Assembly (NCBI GenBank): GCA_013813215.1
Contig: JACCSC010000292.1
Span: forward strand, 1-21,233
Direction: 5' to 3'
DNA: 21,233 nt
Source: Geodermatophilaceae bacterium
Lineage (GTDB): Bacteria > Actinomycetota > Actinomycetes > Mycobacteriales > Geodermatophilaceae
A program made the translations under genes and the position numbers. The notes under the pieces were generated by a model that worked only from the letters and a program-made list of their open reading frames with translations, made no database searches and was not told the DNA's origin. Positions 20,364 to 21,233 of this stretch are shown here, piece after piece (within the stretch, counting starts at the first letter, position 1; each line of letters begins with the position of its first letter).

Positions 20364-21233
20364 CAGGCCTGGACGCGGTGTTCAATCCCCGGCGGATCGC
20401 TCTGGTCGGCGCCTCTGATCGGCCGGGGACGATGGGCCGGCTGCTCTGGGACAACCTCAAAGATTTCCCGGGCGAGGTGGTGCCGATCTCCCGCTCGGCG
20501 AACATCGACGGCACCACGGCGTACGCCGACCTCGCCGATGCGCCAGGGCAGATCGACCTCGTGGTTGTCGGAGTACCGGCCGAGCGGGTGCTCGACACGA
20601 TCCGGTCGGCCGCTGCCAAGAGGGTGCGCGCGGCCGTTGTCCTATCGGCCGGGTTCGCCGAGATCGGCGCCGACGGAGGCCGCCTGCAGGACGAGGTGGT
20701 CGCCGCGGCGCGCGCGGGTGGTGTGCGCCTGGTCGGGCCGAATTGCTTCGGCGTACAGAACTGCGACCTGCCGTTGAACGCGTCCATTGCCCCCGGCGCT
20801 CCGAAGGGTGACGACCGTGGCGGCATCAGCCTGGTGACCCAGTCCGGTTCGTACGGCATGGCCGTGCACGCCCTCGGCCTGGACGAGGCGATGCCCTTCG
20901 CAAAGGTGTACGCCGCCGGCAACAAGTCGGAGATCTCCGACGCCGAGACGCTGGCGTACCTGCGTCAGGACCCGGCCACCCGGGTGATCTGCCTGCTGCT
21001 GGAGTCGATCACGGACCCGCGGGAGTTCTTCGCCGAGGCCTGCCGCACGACCGCGGTCAAGCCGGTGATCGCCGCCGTCACCGGACGCAGCGCTGCCGGC
21101 AAACGCGCCGCCGTGTCCCACACCGCGGCGTTGGCCTCTGACACCGCGATCCGCGACGCCGCGCTCGCGCAGGCCGGTGTCGTCCGGGCGTCCTCCGGCC
21201 TGGCGATGCTCGACGCGGCGAAACTACTGTCGG
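20357..21233 (+). CDS. ADP-forming acyl-CoA synthetase, N-terminal part (runs off the window)
   Basis: The frame stays open to the window end (292 residues seen). It begins LDAVFNPRRIALVGASDRPG, the CoA-binding Rossmann domain of succinyl-CoA ligase-like acyl-CoA synthetases. This is followed by LVGPNCFGVQN and VTQSGSYGMAVHA of the ligase-CoA domain. Then comes AAVSHTAALASD, where His255 fits the phosphohistidine that carries phosphate between acyl-CoA and ADP. The ATP-grasp domain should follow outside. The start is uncertain: TTG at 20357 and CTG at 20360 overlap the beta-subunit stop, and GTG at 20378 is also in frame. TTG was chosen because it keeps the usual short lead before LDALFNP-type sequences. 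It would interconvert an acyl-CoA and a free acid with ATP. Confidence 0.88.
   Translation, partial: MLTGLDAVFNPRRIALVGASDRPGTMGRLLWDNLKDFPGEVVPISRSANIDGTTAYADLADAPGQIDLVVVGVPAERVLDTIRSAAAKRVRAAVVLSAGFAEIGADGGRLQDEVVAAARAGGVRLVGPNCFGVQNCDLPLNASIAPGAPKGDDRGGISLVTQSGSYGMAVHALGLDEAMPFAKVYAAGNKSEISDAETLAYLRQDPATRVICLLLESITDPREFFAEACRTTAVKPVIAAVTGRSAAGKRAAVSHTAALASDTAIRDAALAQAGVVRASSGLAMLDAAKLLS

Noticed and set aside
1..21233. CRISPR arrays, tRNA or rRNA genes, IS elements, integrases
   Set aside because: No regular direct repeats with spacers, no cloverleaf with CCA or T-loop pattern, and no transposase or recombinase motifs were seen in any frame.

Overview
The window is very GC-rich DNA with frequent GTG starts, GGAGG-type ribosome binding sites, several likely leaderless starts and actinobacterial lineage genes (four-domain rpsA, CoaE, PucR-type regulator). 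It suggests a soil-type actinobacterium. Genus cannot be read from the sequence.

Region 1 (1 to about 6.5 kb) is core-like chromosome. It holds the start of a lipoprotein gene cut by the window edge, a secreted NTF2-like protein, a DUF4352-like lipoprotein, coaE, a small hypothetical ORF, a DUF3558-like lipoprotein, rpsA, and then on the other strand a SAM methyltransferase, a pyridoxamine-phosphate-oxidase-fold protein and a small acidic protein.

Region 2 (6.6 to 15.6 kb) is a catabolic block. It encodes recognisable members of the bacterial coenzyme M (CoM) epoxide-carboxylation pathway: a 2-ketopropyl-CoM oxidoreductase/carboxylase (KPCC, XecC type) with the Cys-Cys pair and the diagnostic Phe/His pair, an (R)-hydroxypropyl-CoM dehydrogenase (XecD type) with both sulfonate-binding arginines, a second SDR that may be the (S)-specific partner, and a zinc-type epoxyalkane:CoM transferase homologue (XecA/EtnE type). 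Between them lie a GAF/PucR regulator and both subunits of an acetoin-dehydrogenase-like thiamine diphosphate E1. After the transferase comes a stand-alone MEDS sensory domain.

Region 3 (15.7 to 21.2 kb) holds a sulfoacetaldehyde-dehydrogenase-like CoA-acylating aldehyde dehydrogenase, divergent from a CoA-disulfide-reductase-like flavoprotein, a two-subunit CoA-transferase and an ADP-forming acyl-CoA synthetase that runs off the end.

The simplest model is as follows. An epoxide, formed outside this window, is opened by CoM, and the hydroxyalkyl-CoM is oxidised by stereospecific SDRs. KPCC then cleaves and carboxylates the ketone to a 3-oxoacid such as acetoacetate. Region 3 would activate carboxylates to CoA thioesters, or process a two-carbon CoM-bound aldehyde. 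No alkene monooxygenase, CoM biosynthesis gene, E2 or E3 subunit, tRNA, integrase, IS element or CRISPR array was seen here. The function of the E1 pair and the co-occurrence of the two branches are the least explained parts.
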